A DNA stretch of 36,529 bases from Bacteroidota bacterium (lineage in GTDB: Bacteria > Bacteroidota > Bacteroidia > Bacteroidales > F082), in NCBI GenBank assembly GCA_002686705.1, contig NYYH01000100.1, positions 1 through 36,529 of the forward strand, given 5' to 3'. Every line of letters begins with the position of its first letter. The stretch's first letter is position 1. The position numbers and the translations under genes were made by a program. Below, piece by piece: positions 26,627 to 35,193 of the stretch. The notes below the pieces were generated by a model. It was given only the letters and a program-made list of their open reading frames with translations. It made no database searches and was not told the DNA's origin.

Positions 26627-26634
26627 TACATTTG
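26627..26634 (+). promoter_or_regulatory. Predicted -7 box of the TreS-like gene
   Basis: TACATTTG fits TAnnTTTG and would start transcription near 26640, about 16 nt ahead of the ATG at 26657. This favours the ATG over the upstream in-frame TTG at 26645. Confidence 0.55.
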
Positions 26635-26656
26635 TGGATGATAATTGCGTAATACA

Positions 26657-28369
26657 ATGAATAATAGATTATTGTTATATAATTACTGGAAGGAACTTTA
26701 TCCTCATTTATCTGCTGAAAAGCTGGATTCTTTCATATCTTCTTTAGAGCCGTTAAAGAATAATGTTAAAATTGTTGATTGGTATAAAGATGCAATAGTT
26801 TATTCCCTTTATGTTGGCCTTTTTAATCATGATTTTAACGGGCTTACTCAAAAGCTTGATTATATTCAAAAATTGGGAGTAAATTGTTTATGGTTGCTGC
26901 CTATTCTTGAATCACCAATGCGCGATGCAGGATTTGATATAAGTAAATATGATAAAATACGCCCACAACTATTAGGACTAAATGAGGATAGTACTAAGGA
27001 AGAACAGGAAAATGTATTTGGTAATTTTCTTAATGAAGCTCACACAAGAGGCATTAGAGTTATTTTCGATGTTGCCATTAATCACTCATCCGATCAGCAT
27101 CCGTGGTTTTTGGAATCCATGAAATCTGAAAATAATGATTTTAGCAATTTCTATATTTGGAGTGATAAGCCTGATAAATATCTTGATGCAAGGTTGTTAT
27201 TCAAAGGAATTGAAGATTCAAACTGGGAAAAACTTGGGGATAGATATTATTTTCATAGATTTTTTAGTTTTCAACCCGACTTAAATTATCGCAATCCAGA
27301 TGTATTAATTGCAATGTCGCGAAATTTGATTTATTGGCAGGCATTGGGAGTTGATGGTTTCAGAGCCGATGCAATTCCATATTTATGGAAAGAAGAAGGA
27401 ACAAATTGTGAAAACCTTGGCAAAACTCACACAATAGTTAAGTTTTTTAGGGCAGTACTTGATTTTATAAAACCTGGAACTTTACTTCTGGCAGAAGCTT
27501 GTCAAAAGCCTCATGAAGTTGTAAAATACCTTGGACAAGGAGATGAGTGTCATGCTGCGTATCATTTCCCTCTAATGCCAATGATGTTTAAAGCGATAGC
27601 TACAGAAAATGGAAACCCAATAAAGCAAACACTAAGCAACGAAATAACTCCCAGTATTAAACCAGATAATCAGTGGTTTACATTTTTGCGTGTTCATGAT
27701 GAGTTAAGCCTTGAGCACGTTTATGTTTCAGAAGATGATCGTAGTTTAATTCATAGCAGTTACTGTCATAAACCTGAATGGGATTTTAGGGTAGGTGAGG
27801 GCATAAGTGCAAGGTTATCAGAGTTGTTTGAAAGGGATGTGAATAAAATTGCTTTATCTTATTCACTAATGCTTACTTTGCTAGGCACACCTGTTATTTA
27901 TTACGGTGATGAATTCGGTAAGTTAAATGATGAGAAATTTTATCATGAGCAAATCAAGTTAACAGGAAAAGATGATACAAGGTTCCTGGTAAGGGGAAGG
28001 ATTGATTGGAACACACTTGAAAATGATCTTAAGCAACCTGACAACTTCCACACACGAGTTTATAACCTGATAAGTACCATGCTCAATACACGGAAAGATT
28101 ATCCTTCGTTTGGAAGGGGCAGCTTGAATTTTGTTGATATTCAGAAGAGCACGGGTGAATCTACATCTAAAGCATTAGCTTATTTACGTGAATATAATGA
28201 CGAAATTATTCTTGTAATAGTTAATCTGTCTTCGAAAAAACTTGTGATCAGTCATCCAATGGATGATCATGATCTAGCTGTGTTGTTCCTTAATGGCTTT
28301 TTTATGAATGATCAAGAAGGTACAATGATATTTGAACCACATGGCATAGCATGGTTTTTGGTTATCTAA
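26657..28369 (+). CDS. Trehalose synthase-like GH13 (maltose glucosyl-mutase family), cytoplasmic
   Basis: 570 residues from the ATG at 26657, no signal peptide. Features of the TreS group: DWYKDAIVYSLYVGLF near the N-terminus, LGVNCLWLLPILESPMRDAGFDI, NHSSDQHPWF, FRADAIPYLWKEEGTNCENL with nucleophile D238, and LLAEACQKP with acid/base E280. Known TreS enzymes interconvert maltose and trehalose; some relatives are glucosyltransferases or simple amylases. Oddity: region III reads FLRVHDELSLE (V346-H347-D348) where the family normally has NHD. The fused or neighbouring maltokinase found in TreS-Mak pathways is absent. It is the only glucan gene here read on the plus strand and the only one predicted to stay in the cytoplasm. 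Confidence 0.85.
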   Translation: MNNRLLLYNYWKELYPHLSAEKLDSFISSLEPLKNNVKIVDWYKDAIVYSLYVGLFNHDFNGLTQKLDYIQKLGVNCLWLLPILESPMRDAGFDISKYDKIRPQLLGLNEDSTKEEQENVFGNFLNEAHTRGIRVIFDVAINHSSDQHPWFLESMKSENNDFSNFYIWSDKPDKYLDARLLFKGIEDSNWEKLGDRYYFHRFFSFQPDLNYRNPDVLIAMSRNLIYWQALGVDGFRADAIPYLWKEEGTNCENLGKTHTIVKFFRAVLDFIKPGTLLLAEACQKPHEVVKYLGQGDECHAAYHFPLMPMMFKAIATENGNPIKQTLSNEITPSIKPDNQWFTFLRVHDELSLEHVYVSEDDRSLIHSSYCHKPEWDFRVGEGISARLSELFERDVNKIALSYSLMLTLLGTPVIYYGDEFGKLNDEKFYHEQIKLTGKDDTRFLVRGRIDWNTLENDLKQPDNFHTRVYNLISTMLNTRKDYPSFGRGSLNFVDIQKSTGESTSKALAYLREYNDEIILVIVNLSSKKLVISHPMDDHDLAVLFLNGFFMNDQEGTMIFEPHGIAWFLVI

Positions 28370-28527
28370 CCAGAATTTCAGCATAAAATATAGTGATACA
28401 CTGAGGATAACATTTACTAATCTCTAATGTTCCAAACTTTTACACTCGAGTTTTATTTTCTTAAGATGAAAAATTTATGAATAAAGCTATTAAGTTTGTT
28501 CCTATTAAAGTTGAAAGTTGAAAGTTG

Positions 28528-28535
28528 TAACTTTG
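28528..28535 (+). promoter_or_regulatory. Predicted -7 box of priA
   Basis: TAACTTTG fits TAnnTTTG, 33 bp ahead of the ATG. A short TTGAAAG run (28511-28526) sits where a -33 TTG would be expected. Confidence 0.5.
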
Positions 28536-28568
28536 ACAAACTTTATTATAGAATAAATTAACTCTTTA

Positions 28569-31061
28569 ATGGATCGCCTTACTTTATTTGCAGATGTATT
28601 GCTACCATTACCTGTGGAAGGCACTTTTACATATAGGGTACCTTACGACCTTAATGAATTTATTAGAGTAGGGCAAAGAGTTAGTGTTCAGTTTGGGCGT
28701 AAAAAAATTTATGCCGGACTTGTAAAAAATATCCATACTGATGTACCTCAAAATCATGTGCCCAAATACATAATTACTTTGCTTGACGAATTACCAATTG
28801 TCAATAAAATTCAATTTCAATTTTGGGAGTGGATGGCGAGTTATTATATGAGTACCGAGGGAGAAGTAATGAATGCTGCCCTACCAACAGCTTTTAAATT
28901 GGCAAGCGAATCGAAGGTGATGCTGGCACCTAGTTTTATCCCCGACTTTAACATACTTGATACATACGAATATCAAATTACTGAAGCATTAATTGAAAAG
29001 AAAAAGCTTTCCGTTGATGAAATATCAAAAATAGTTGGTTATCAAAAGGTGTTGCCATTGCTAAAAACTATGATCGAGAATCGGATACTAGTTGTTGAGG
29101 AGGAACTCAAAGAGATTTATAAGCCAAAACTTGAAAAATATATTGGGATCTCTAAAGAATTCATTGAAGAAGAAAAGTTGCAACAGTTAATGGATAATCT
29201 TGGAAGAAGGGCACACAAACAGTTGGAGTTGCTAATGACATTTCTTGCTATTGTCGGTATGCCTCTTACTGAAGATAAAATTGCAAAGCAGTCAGATTTG
29301 TTAAATAAATCCGGTGGCAGCCAATCAGCACTCAAAGCTCTTATAGATAAAAATATATTTATTGCTATCAAGAAACCAATAAGTAGATTTGCAAAAGAAG
29401 TAAGTACCGATGACAAACAAAAACTGAAACTTAGTCCTCACCAACTAGATTCCTACAACAACATAATACAACAGTATGATAATCATAATGTTGTTCTTTT
29501 ACATGGAGTAACTTCAGGCGGTAAGACCGAAGTTTATATAAAGCTTATTGCCGACACAATAAAATCGGGCAAACAAGTATTATATATGTTACCTGAAATT
29601 GCACTTACTACTCAAATCATAAATAGGCTCCGTAAGTATTTTGGTGATGAAGTTGGAGTATATCATTCAAGATATAGCAAAAATGAAAGGGCTGAAGTTT
29701 GGAATAATATAGCCGGACGAGATGATGATAAAATTCGTAGTAAGTTTAAAATAATACTTGGGCCTCGCTCATCATTATTTCTGCCATACGATAACCTGGG
29801 GTTGATAATTGTCGATGAGGAACACGACGGTTCATATAAGCAATACAATCCGACTCCGCGATATAATGCACGCGATGCAGCAATTTTCCTCGCTACATTA
29901 CACAATGCGAAAGTATTATTAGGATCTGCAACTCCTGCAATTGAAAGTTATTATAACGCCAAAACAGAAAAATACGGCTTTGCAGAAATTAAACACAGAT
30001 ATAGTGGTGTGAGTTTGCCAAAGATTGTAATAGTGAATTTGAAGGAGGAACATAGGCGACGAATGATGAAATCTCATTTTTCATCCGTTCTGACACAAAA
30101 TATTAATGATGCAATTAAGAAGCACCATCAAGTAATACTATTTCAAAATCGGAGAGGTTTCTCACTTAGAATTGAGTGTGATGTTTGTCATTGGATCCCT
30201 CAATGCAAGAATTGTGATGTAACTCTTACATATCACAAGTACAGTGAGTTACTTAAATGTCATTATTGCGGGTATTCAACTTCAATTCCTAATACTTGCG
30301 GCGATTGTGGGAACACAGGTCTGAAAATGCAGGGCTTTGGTACAGAGAAAGTAGCTGAAGAATTAAGTTTAATATATCCTGATGCTAAAATTGATCGTAT
30401 GGATCTCGATACTACCAGGTCGAAAAATGCTTTTAGTAGAATTATAACTGACTTTGAGAACAAACGTACTGATATATTAACCGGAACACAGATGATAACT
30501 AAGGGGCTTGATTTTGACAATGTTCAGGTGGTGGGTGTTTTAAGTGCCGATAATATGTTAAGTTTTCCTGATTTTAGAGCTCATGAAAGAAGTTTCCAGC
30601 TTATGTTGCAAGTAAGTGGAAGGGCTGGCAGAAAGGACAAACAAGGCATGGTTATAATACAAGCTTGGAAGCCTGATCACCCAATACTCAAAGATGTCGT
30701 AAATCATGATTATGTAAGTATGTATACACGTCAATTAGCAGAAAGACAGAAATTTAATTACCCACCATATTTCAGATTAATTGTAATTAGAATGAAACAT
30801 AAAAAGACGGATATATTAAATGAGGGAGCAGCAGTTTTCGCAAAGGATTTGAGGGAGAAATTTGGAAATCTTGTTTATGGACCAGAATATCCATTGGTTG
30901 GTAGAATAAGAAATTATTACATCAAACAAACTCTGTTAAAAATACAACGTGGAGTAAATCTTCAGGAAGTAAAGAATAATATTCTGAAGTCGCTAATTAG
31001 AACAAGGACCATAACAAAATACAGGTCGATTATTGTTCAATTTGATGTTGATCCGCAATGA
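28569..31061 (+). CDS. priA: Primosomal protein N', replication-restart helicase PriA
   Basis: 830 residues, full length. The N-terminal DNA-binding domain (TLFADVLLPLPVEGTFTYRVP) precedes a winged-helix region and the SF2 helicase core: Walker A GVTSGGKT (313-320), DEEH (416-419), GSATPA, and later SGRAGRKDKQG. The zinc-binding region has eight cysteines (C537, C540, C546, C549, C564, C567, C577, C580) in paired CxxC form. PriA reloads the replicative helicase at stalled forks. It stands alone between the glucan locus and the T9SS genes. Confidence 0.95.
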   Translation: MDRLTLFADVLLPLPVEGTFTYRVPYDLNEFIRVGQRVSVQFGRKKIYAGLVKNIHTDVPQNHVPKYIITLLDELPIVNKIQFQFWEWMASYYMSTEGEVMNAALPTAFKLASESKVMLAPSFIPDFNILDTYEYQITEALIEKKKLSVDEISKIVGYQKVLPLLKTMIENRILVVEEELKEIYKPKLEKYIGISKEFIEEEKLQQLMDNLGRRAHKQLELLMTFLAIVGMPLTEDKIAKQSDLLNKSGGSQSALKALIDKNIFIAIKKPISRFAKEVSTDDKQKLKLSPHQLDSYNNIIQQYDNHNVVLLHGVTSGGKTEVYIKLIADTIKSGKQVLYMLPEIALTTQIINRLRKYFGDEVGVYHSRYSKNERAEVWNNIAGRDDDKIRSKFKIILGPRSSLFLPYDNLGLIIVDEEHDGSYKQYNPTPRYNARDAAIFLATLHNAKVLLGSATPAIESYYNAKTEKYGFAEIKHRYSGVSLPKIVIVNLKEEHRRRMMKSHFSSVLTQNINDAIKKHHQVILFQNRRGFSLRIECDVCHWIPQCKNCDVTLTYHKYSELLKCHYCGYSTSIPNTCGDCGNTGLKMQGFGTEKVAEELSLIYPDAKIDRMDLDTTRSKNAFSRIITDFENKRTDILTGTQMITKGLDFDNVQVVGVLSADNMLSFPDFRAHERSFQLMLQVSGRAGRKDKQGMVIIQAWKPDHPILKDVVNHDYVSMYTRQLAERQKFNYPPYFRLIVIRMKHKKTDILNEGAAVFAKDLREKFGNLVYGPEYPLVGRIRNYYIKQTLLKIQRGVNLQEVKNNILKSLIRTRTITKYRSIIVQFDVDPQ

Positions 31062-31073
31062 TTCTCGATCATA

Positions 31074-31116
31074 AAAAAAGCCGTTATCGCAACGTGAAGT
31101 TACAATAACGGTCTTT
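31074..31116 (-). terminator. Intrinsic terminator of the Omp28-like gene
   Basis: CCGTTAT (31081-31087) pairs with ATAACGG (31105-31111), extended by AAAG/CTTT with a one-base bulge. The T run follows only on the minus strand (A at 31074-31079 on plus), so it mainly serves the minus-strand gene, perhaps also slowing priA transcripts. Confidence 0.8.
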
Positions 31117-31133
31117 GAATTACTAGTCGGTCT

Positions 31134-32861
31134 TTAATTCGCTACAATTATTTTCTTTATTACTACTTCGTTATTCATTTGCAGTTTAACAAAATAAATA
31201 CCTTTATTAAACTCGTTAACATTCATTTGAATATTTTGTGAGCCGCTTGTCATAAAACCAGTGTAAATGACCTTAACCTTCTTTCCAAGAATGTCAAAAA
31301 CAGCTATGTTAACATTGGTGCTGTTATTTAAGCTAAACTCAATGTTTGCATTATTTGTAACTGGATTCGGCCTGATTGAAATATCATCAGCTGTTAACAT
31401 TTCATCAACATCCACAATCATATTATAGGCTAGCTCTGCTGTAGCAGTATAAGTGAAATCTCCACCATTCCAGAGTATGTTGCTGTTATTATCAGTAATT
31501 AAATAAAATCCACCTGATAAACCTTCTCCAGATGCATCATTTAATGTTAATATGTAACACCCTGTTTCAGGAAAAGTAACAGGTACAATTTGGAAGCCGC
31601 CACTAGTGTATGGGCCTCCCTCTTCAATTACTCCACCATCTGTATCAGTAATACTCCATGTTATGTCTTCAGGGTTACCAACTATATGAACCCCGAAATT
31701 AATAGTTTCAGGATAGGTTTGTGAGCCTTCGTAACTCTGATTATAAGAGTCATTTTGAGGAAGCTGATCAGGTTCACCATTAGGCGATTCACACCTTACA
31801 TTTGCTTCATTGTTGTCTGTGGGAGTATAGAATATTGCAGGTAAAGTAATCATTTCTGTGTCATTTTGTGCTAGGTTACCTGTCCATGCGTAAGTTGCCT
31901 CATCTCCACCGTTTAAAGAGTAAACAAATTCAAGGCTGGTTAGGTCTATTTCACCATAGTTTTTTAGAGTCACTACAGGAATTACTTCATCTGAACAAGC
32001 ACTTTGAGGAATATTAACAGATACTATTGCAGCATCATAGTCGTTTGATTCAATCATGGTTATATCACCAGCGTTATTTCCGCTAATAACTTCCTGATGA
32101 GTTTCAGAAACATATGCAACTATTTCTAAGTTTTCGAGAATTACATCAACATCATTGTAATCATCTGGTATTTCGTAGGCAAAGGTTTGACTATATAGTG
32201 AACCTTCAGTTGTTTCACTTATCTCAACACCCCATTGGCCGGCTAACATATGGCGTAACATATGCATGTGAACATAATTCCAGCCCATACCTCCTCCGGT
32301 TTGTGGGCCAAGAATATTATTTTGCATTATAGCAACCGTAAGATAATTGGTTGAGAAAGGACTATCGTCAGTATAATAAACTTCTACTTCAACAATAAGC
32401 TGACGAGTTGATGTAACAACAGTTGCAACTACCCCAACATTTAAATAACTTGGTTGTGCAAGTATTTGGTTAGATGCGCCAGACCACCTGTTACGACTCA
32501 TTGCAGTTCCACTACCTTGCGACCAGCCTGGAAATAAATGTCTGTTCACAGTTCCTGCAGGATAACCTAGTAAACCTGATTGTCCGGCAATTGCACTTCC
32601 CCATTGTGTTCTAAAATCAGGCTCGTTACCTGAAGGTACAGCGTAACTACCTTCATGTATATTCATTATAACAACATCGTCAGGGTTTGCATTTTGAATA
32701 GCCTGAGCTATTGCATGTCCGTCAGGGCAAAACACACAGTGAATGCCTGTAAATTCTTCAAGTACAACATTCTTGTTTTCAGGATCGGTACCTACAATAA
32801 CTTGTGCAAATACAGATGCTGAGAACATCGTTATCAGTAAAAAAGTAAATAGATTTTTCAT
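31134..32861 (-). CDS. Omp28-like secreted protein with thioredoxin-type CxxC and T9SS tail
   Basis: 575 residues from the ATG at 32861, which opens a clean signal peptide (MKNLFTFLLITMFSASVFAQ); the frame upstream is open to 32930 but gives an implausible start. The first domain has VVLEEFTGIHCVFCPDG with C42/C45 in a thioredoxin-like CxxC and the LGYPAGTVNR segment, both marks of Omp28-like proteins named after a Porphyromonas gingivalis surface antigen. A middle region of beta sandwiches follows, and the end (IRPNPVTNNANIEFSL ... GIYFVKLQMNNE) is a T9SS type A sorting domain. Its role is unknown; redox or surface-adhesion functions are guesses. Confidence 0.88.
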   Translation of the reverse strand: MKNLFTFLLITMFSASVFAQVIVGTDPENKNVVLEEFTGIHCVFCPDGHAIAQAIQNANPDDVVIMNIHEGSYAVPSGNEPDFRTQWGSAIAGQSGLLGYPAGTVNRHLFPGWSQGSGTAMSRNRWSGASNQILAQPSYLNVGVVATVVTSTRQLIVEVEVYYTDDSPFSTNYLTVAIMQNNILGPQTGGGMGWNYVHMHMLRHMLAGQWGVEISETTEGSLYSQTFAYEIPDDYNDVDVILENLEIVAYVSETHQEVISGNNAGDITMIESNDYDAAIVSVNIPQSACSDEVIPVVTLKNYGEIDLTSLEFVYSLNGGDEATYAWTGNLAQNDTEMITLPAIFYTPTDNNEANVRCESPNGEPDQLPQNDSYNQSYEGSQTYPETINFGVHIVGNPEDITWSITDTDGGVIEEGGPYTSGGFQIVPVTFPETGCYILTLNDASGEGLSGGFYLITDNNSNILWNGGDFTYTATAELAYNMIVDVDEMLTADDISIRPNPVTNNANIEFSLNNSTNVNIAVFDILGKKVKVIYTGFMTSGSQNIQMNVNEFNKGIYFVKLQMNNEVVIKKIIVAN

Positions 32862-32906
32862 GATTATATTAGTTAAATTTAAATTAGTTTCGATTGCTTG
32901 AATCAA

Positions 32907-32914
32907 CAAAAATA
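32907..32914 (-). promoter_or_regulatory. Predicted -7 box of the Omp28-like gene
   Basis: TATTTTTG on the minus strand fits TAnnTTTG, giving a leader of about 40 nt. Confidence 0.4.
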
Positions 32915-33158
32915 ATATTATTTTAAACAAAAACCTTTATCCGGATATCTCGTCTTACTAATGTACTAATAGACAGTGATTGTATAAATTTGGTTGGTTG
33001 AATTTCATTATAAAACAAAATTTATATAATTTAAAATATACAGGTCTGGTATTCAGGCATAAAGAGATAGTAAATATAATCTTCTCCCGTTATTATCATT
33101 TCTAGGCAACCATGTTAATTGATATCTTGTCAATATAGTTATTAACAAAAAATAAATT

Positions 33159-33187
33159 TTTGAGATTAACTTTTATGGTTATCTTTG
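33159..33187 (+). promoter_or_regulatory. Predicted promoter of the first paralogous T9SS gene
   Basis: TTTG at 33159-33162 and TATCTTTG at 33180-33187 are 17 bp apart, the best full -33/-7 pair in the window. Leader of about 50 nt to the ATG at 33246. Confidence 0.65.
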
Positions 33188-33245
33188 CAAAAATTTTTTT
33201 GGTATAATAATTGTATATAATTGCTTGTCTAATAAAATAGTTACT

Positions 33246-33977
33246 ATGAAAAAAATAATACTTTCTCTTTCATTTATTGTGTTTACATTATGTTATGTAA
33301 ATGCACAATCATTTACACTATCATGGGACGGTGCAGCACTTGCTGACACTGTGACTGTTCTGCCTGATACAGTAGGTTCTCAGAATAGTACTTTTAAAGC
33401 TATTCTAACTAATAATTCAAGTAAGGATGCTGAAATTAAATTAGCTCGAAACGAGATTTTTATGGTTGATACTGCTTACAGTGATTTTTGTTGGGGTGAT
33501 ATATGTTGGCCTCCAGAAGTAGATACTTCAGGAATATGGATTGTTGCCGCTGGAGGATCTTCTGCTGAAGGTGATTTTTCTGGGTATTACCATGCGAACT
33601 TTACAGTTGGAGTTTCTATTATAGAGTACACTTGGTATGATGTGGATAATCCGGATGATAATGTGAAAGTAGTCGTTAAGTTTGATAATTCTATTGACGC
33701 TATAAATGAGAATATCCTTCGGAATATTTGGGTGTCTGAACTTTACCCTAATCCAGCCACAAATTATGTGGTTATTGATTATAATATGCCCGCGGAAGTT
33801 AAAAAGGCAAGCGTGAAAATTGTTAATTTATTGGGTTCAGTTGTGAAAGAACAAAAAATTGATGCTAGAAATAACAAAATGAAATTGGATATTTTTGATC
33901 TTAACGGAGGTGTTTATTTTTACTCAATAAACGTTAATGATGAGATTTACAGAACTAAGAAGTTAATAATTAGATAA
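33246..33977 (+). CDS. Secreted T9SS-tail protein, paralogue A, unknown function
   Basis: 243 residues from the ATG at 33246 (MKKIILSLSFIVF signal peptide, ending YVNAQ). A single beta-rich domain begins QSFTLSWDG and includes LARNEIFMVD and AAGGSSAEGDFSGYY. It ends with a type A sorting domain (SELYPNPATNYVVIDYNMPA ... GGVYFYSINVNDE). It has two cysteines (DFCWGDICWPP) missing from its neighbour. I do not recognise the N-terminal domain. With paralogue B it forms a tandem duplicate. Confidence 0.82.
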   Translation: MKKIILSLSFIVFTLCYVNAQSFTLSWDGAALADTVTVLPDTVGSQNSTFKAILTNNSSKDAEIKLARNEIFMVDTAYSDFCWGDICWPPEVDTSGIWIVAAGGSSAEGDFSGYYHANFTVGVSIIEYTWYDVDNPDDNVKVVVKFDNSIDAINENILRNIWVSELYPNPATNYVVIDYNMPAEVKKASVKIVNLLGSVVKEQKIDARNNKMKLDIFDLNGGVYFYSINVNDEIYRTKKLIIR

Positions 33978-34014
33978 GGTTCAAGTTCATAAGTATTATT
34001 TCTTAATAATATAA

Positions 34015-34046
34015 AAACCCATATTGCAATTTGCATATGGGTTTTT
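34015..34046 (+). terminator. Intrinsic terminator after paralogue A
   Basis: AAACCCATAT (34015-34024), 10-base loop, ATATGGGTTT (34035-34044), then more T. A perfect 10-bp stem. Confidence 0.85.
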
Positions 34047-34108
34047 TGTTTAATTCGTGAAACTCATATTTTAAAAACGAAGTGCATTGAAATATGTAAG
34101 TTGAACGA

Positions 34109-34166
34109 ATCCCGATAGCGAAGCGTGGCGGGATAAATGAGTTTAATACTCCGATGCCATGCATCG
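34109..34166. repeat. Candidate interspersed structured element with two hairpins
   Basis: ATCCCG (34109-34114) pairs with CGGGAT (34129-34134), and CGATGC (34152-34157) with GCATCG (34161-34166, loop CAT). The stretch is richer in G+C than its surroundings and codes for nothing credible. Only one copy is in this window, so calling it a genome repeat is a guess from its look. Confidence 0.3.
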
Positions 34167-34240
34167 TACTGAAAGAAATTCCTATTTGACACCTCTCTTG
34201 CTCTGCTATGTCGTAGTTCATTCGGTTAATTTTATTTGGC

Positions 34241-34248
34241 TATTTTTG
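34241..34248 (+). promoter_or_regulatory. Predicted -7 box of paralogue B
   Basis: TATTTTTG fits TAnnTTTG, with a leader of about 80 nt to the ATG at 34335. Confidence 0.45.
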
Positions 34249-34334
34249 TCGATAATCTTGATGAGTATTTAATCTAAATAATACTTATTAAATAACTTAA
34301 TCTTTTGTATTCAAAATTCTAAAAATTTAAACAT

Positions 34335-35072
34335 ATGAAAAAAACATTACTCTTTATGGCATGCATTCTCTTTGCTGCTTTTTATATAAATGGACAATCC
34401 TTTACACTTTCGTGGGAAGGTGAAATACTAGGTGATACAGTTACTGTTATTCCTGCTGTGGAAACTGCTACAGAGATAATCTTTGAACCTGTTGTTAATA
34501 ATAATACGACTAATGGAGCAAATGTACTAGTATTAAGGAATGAAATTTTTATGTTAGATGGTACACGTAGTTATTACAAATGGGGAGTATCAAGCCCGTA
34601 TAATGATACAACAAACCTTTCGCCTCATTATAGATTTGTTCCTGCAGGTGGGTCTAGTCCACAAGGTCAGTTCACAAGTTATTATCAAATTGAAGGTGCT
34701 GTTGGAGTTTCATTAATCGAATACACTTTTTTCAATAAAGATAACACTGATGAAAATGTGAAGATTGTTGTTAAGTTCGACACTTCTCCTGCTGCTATCG
34801 ACGAGTATATTCTTAATAATATTTACGTCTCAGATCTTTATCCTAATCCTGCCTCAGGTGATGTAAATTTAAACTATGATATGCCAAATGAAGTTGACAA
34901 CGCAAGTGTGAAAATTGTGAATTTCCCTGGCGCAATTGTGAAAGAACAAAAGATCGATACAAGAAATAATAATATGAGTATGAATATTCTGGATTTAAAT
35001 GGAGGAATTTATTTTTATTCATTAACTATTAACGGTGAAATTTATAGTACTAAGAAATTAATCGTTAGATAG
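34335..35072 (+). CDS. Secreted T9SS-tail protein, paralogue B, unknown function
   Basis: 245 residues. Signal peptide MKKTLLFMACILFAAFYINGQ, the domain QSFTLSWEGEILGDTVTVIP, LRNEIFMLD and PAGGSSPQGQF, then a type A sorting tail (SDLYPNPASGDVNLNYDMP ... GGIYFYSLTINGE). About half or more of the positions match paralogue A, most closely in the last 100 residues. It lacks A's cysteine pair and has a different loop (WGVSSPYNDTTNLSPHY). It has its own promoter box and terminator, so the two are separate transcription units. Confidence 0.82.
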   Translation: MKKTLLFMACILFAAFYINGQSFTLSWEGEILGDTVTVIPAVETATEIIFEPVVNNNTTNGANVLVLRNEIFMLDGTRSYYKWGVSSPYNDTTNLSPHYRFVPAGGSSPQGQFTSYYQIEGAVGVSLIEYTFFNKDNTDENVKIVVKFDTSPAAIDEYILNNIYVSDLYPNPASGDVNLNYDMPNEVDNASVKIVNFPGAIVKEQKIDTRNNNMSMNILDLNGGIYFYSLTINGEIYSTKKLIVR

Positions 35073-35093
35073 GTTAATATTGATATTTGCTAC

Positions 35094-35136
35094 AAAAAAA
35101 TCCCCGTGTACAAAAACTGTATACGGGGATTTTTGT
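35094..35136 (+). terminator. Intrinsic terminator after paralogue B
   Basis: ATCCCCGTGTACA pairs with TGTATACGGGGAT around a short A-rich loop, followed by TTTTGTTTTT. Long stem with one G-T wobble/mismatch. Confidence 0.9.
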
Positions 35137-35193
35137 TTTTAACCTTTATGGTCGACAAAGACCTTAAAGGTTGCAATGTTGCAAAAACAATCC

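Larger units (their letters stand above)
32862..33245. other. AT-rich interval between divergent T9SS genes
   Basis: About 384 bp without a gene. It holds a -7 box for each flanking gene (minus 32907-32914, plus 33180-33187). The middle is AT-rich with no repeat or RNA gene that I can see. Confidence 0.5.
33978..34334. other. Interval between the two paralogues, with structured element
   Basis: Holds, in order, a terminator (34015-34046), two small hairpins (34109-34134 and 34152-34166) in a locally G+C-richer stretch, and a -7 box (34241-34248). The hairpin stretch looks unlike the rest of the intergenic DNA here. Confidence 0.5.

Noticed and set aside
28511..28527. Short TTGAAAG tandem run ahead of priA
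   Set aside because: Only about two and a half copies of 7 bp; too short to call a repeat feature, though it could slightly affect the promoter.
34003..34221. Open frame on the minus strand between the T9SS paralogues
   Set aside because: It overlaps a clear terminator and two hairpins, has no start signal and does not read like protein.
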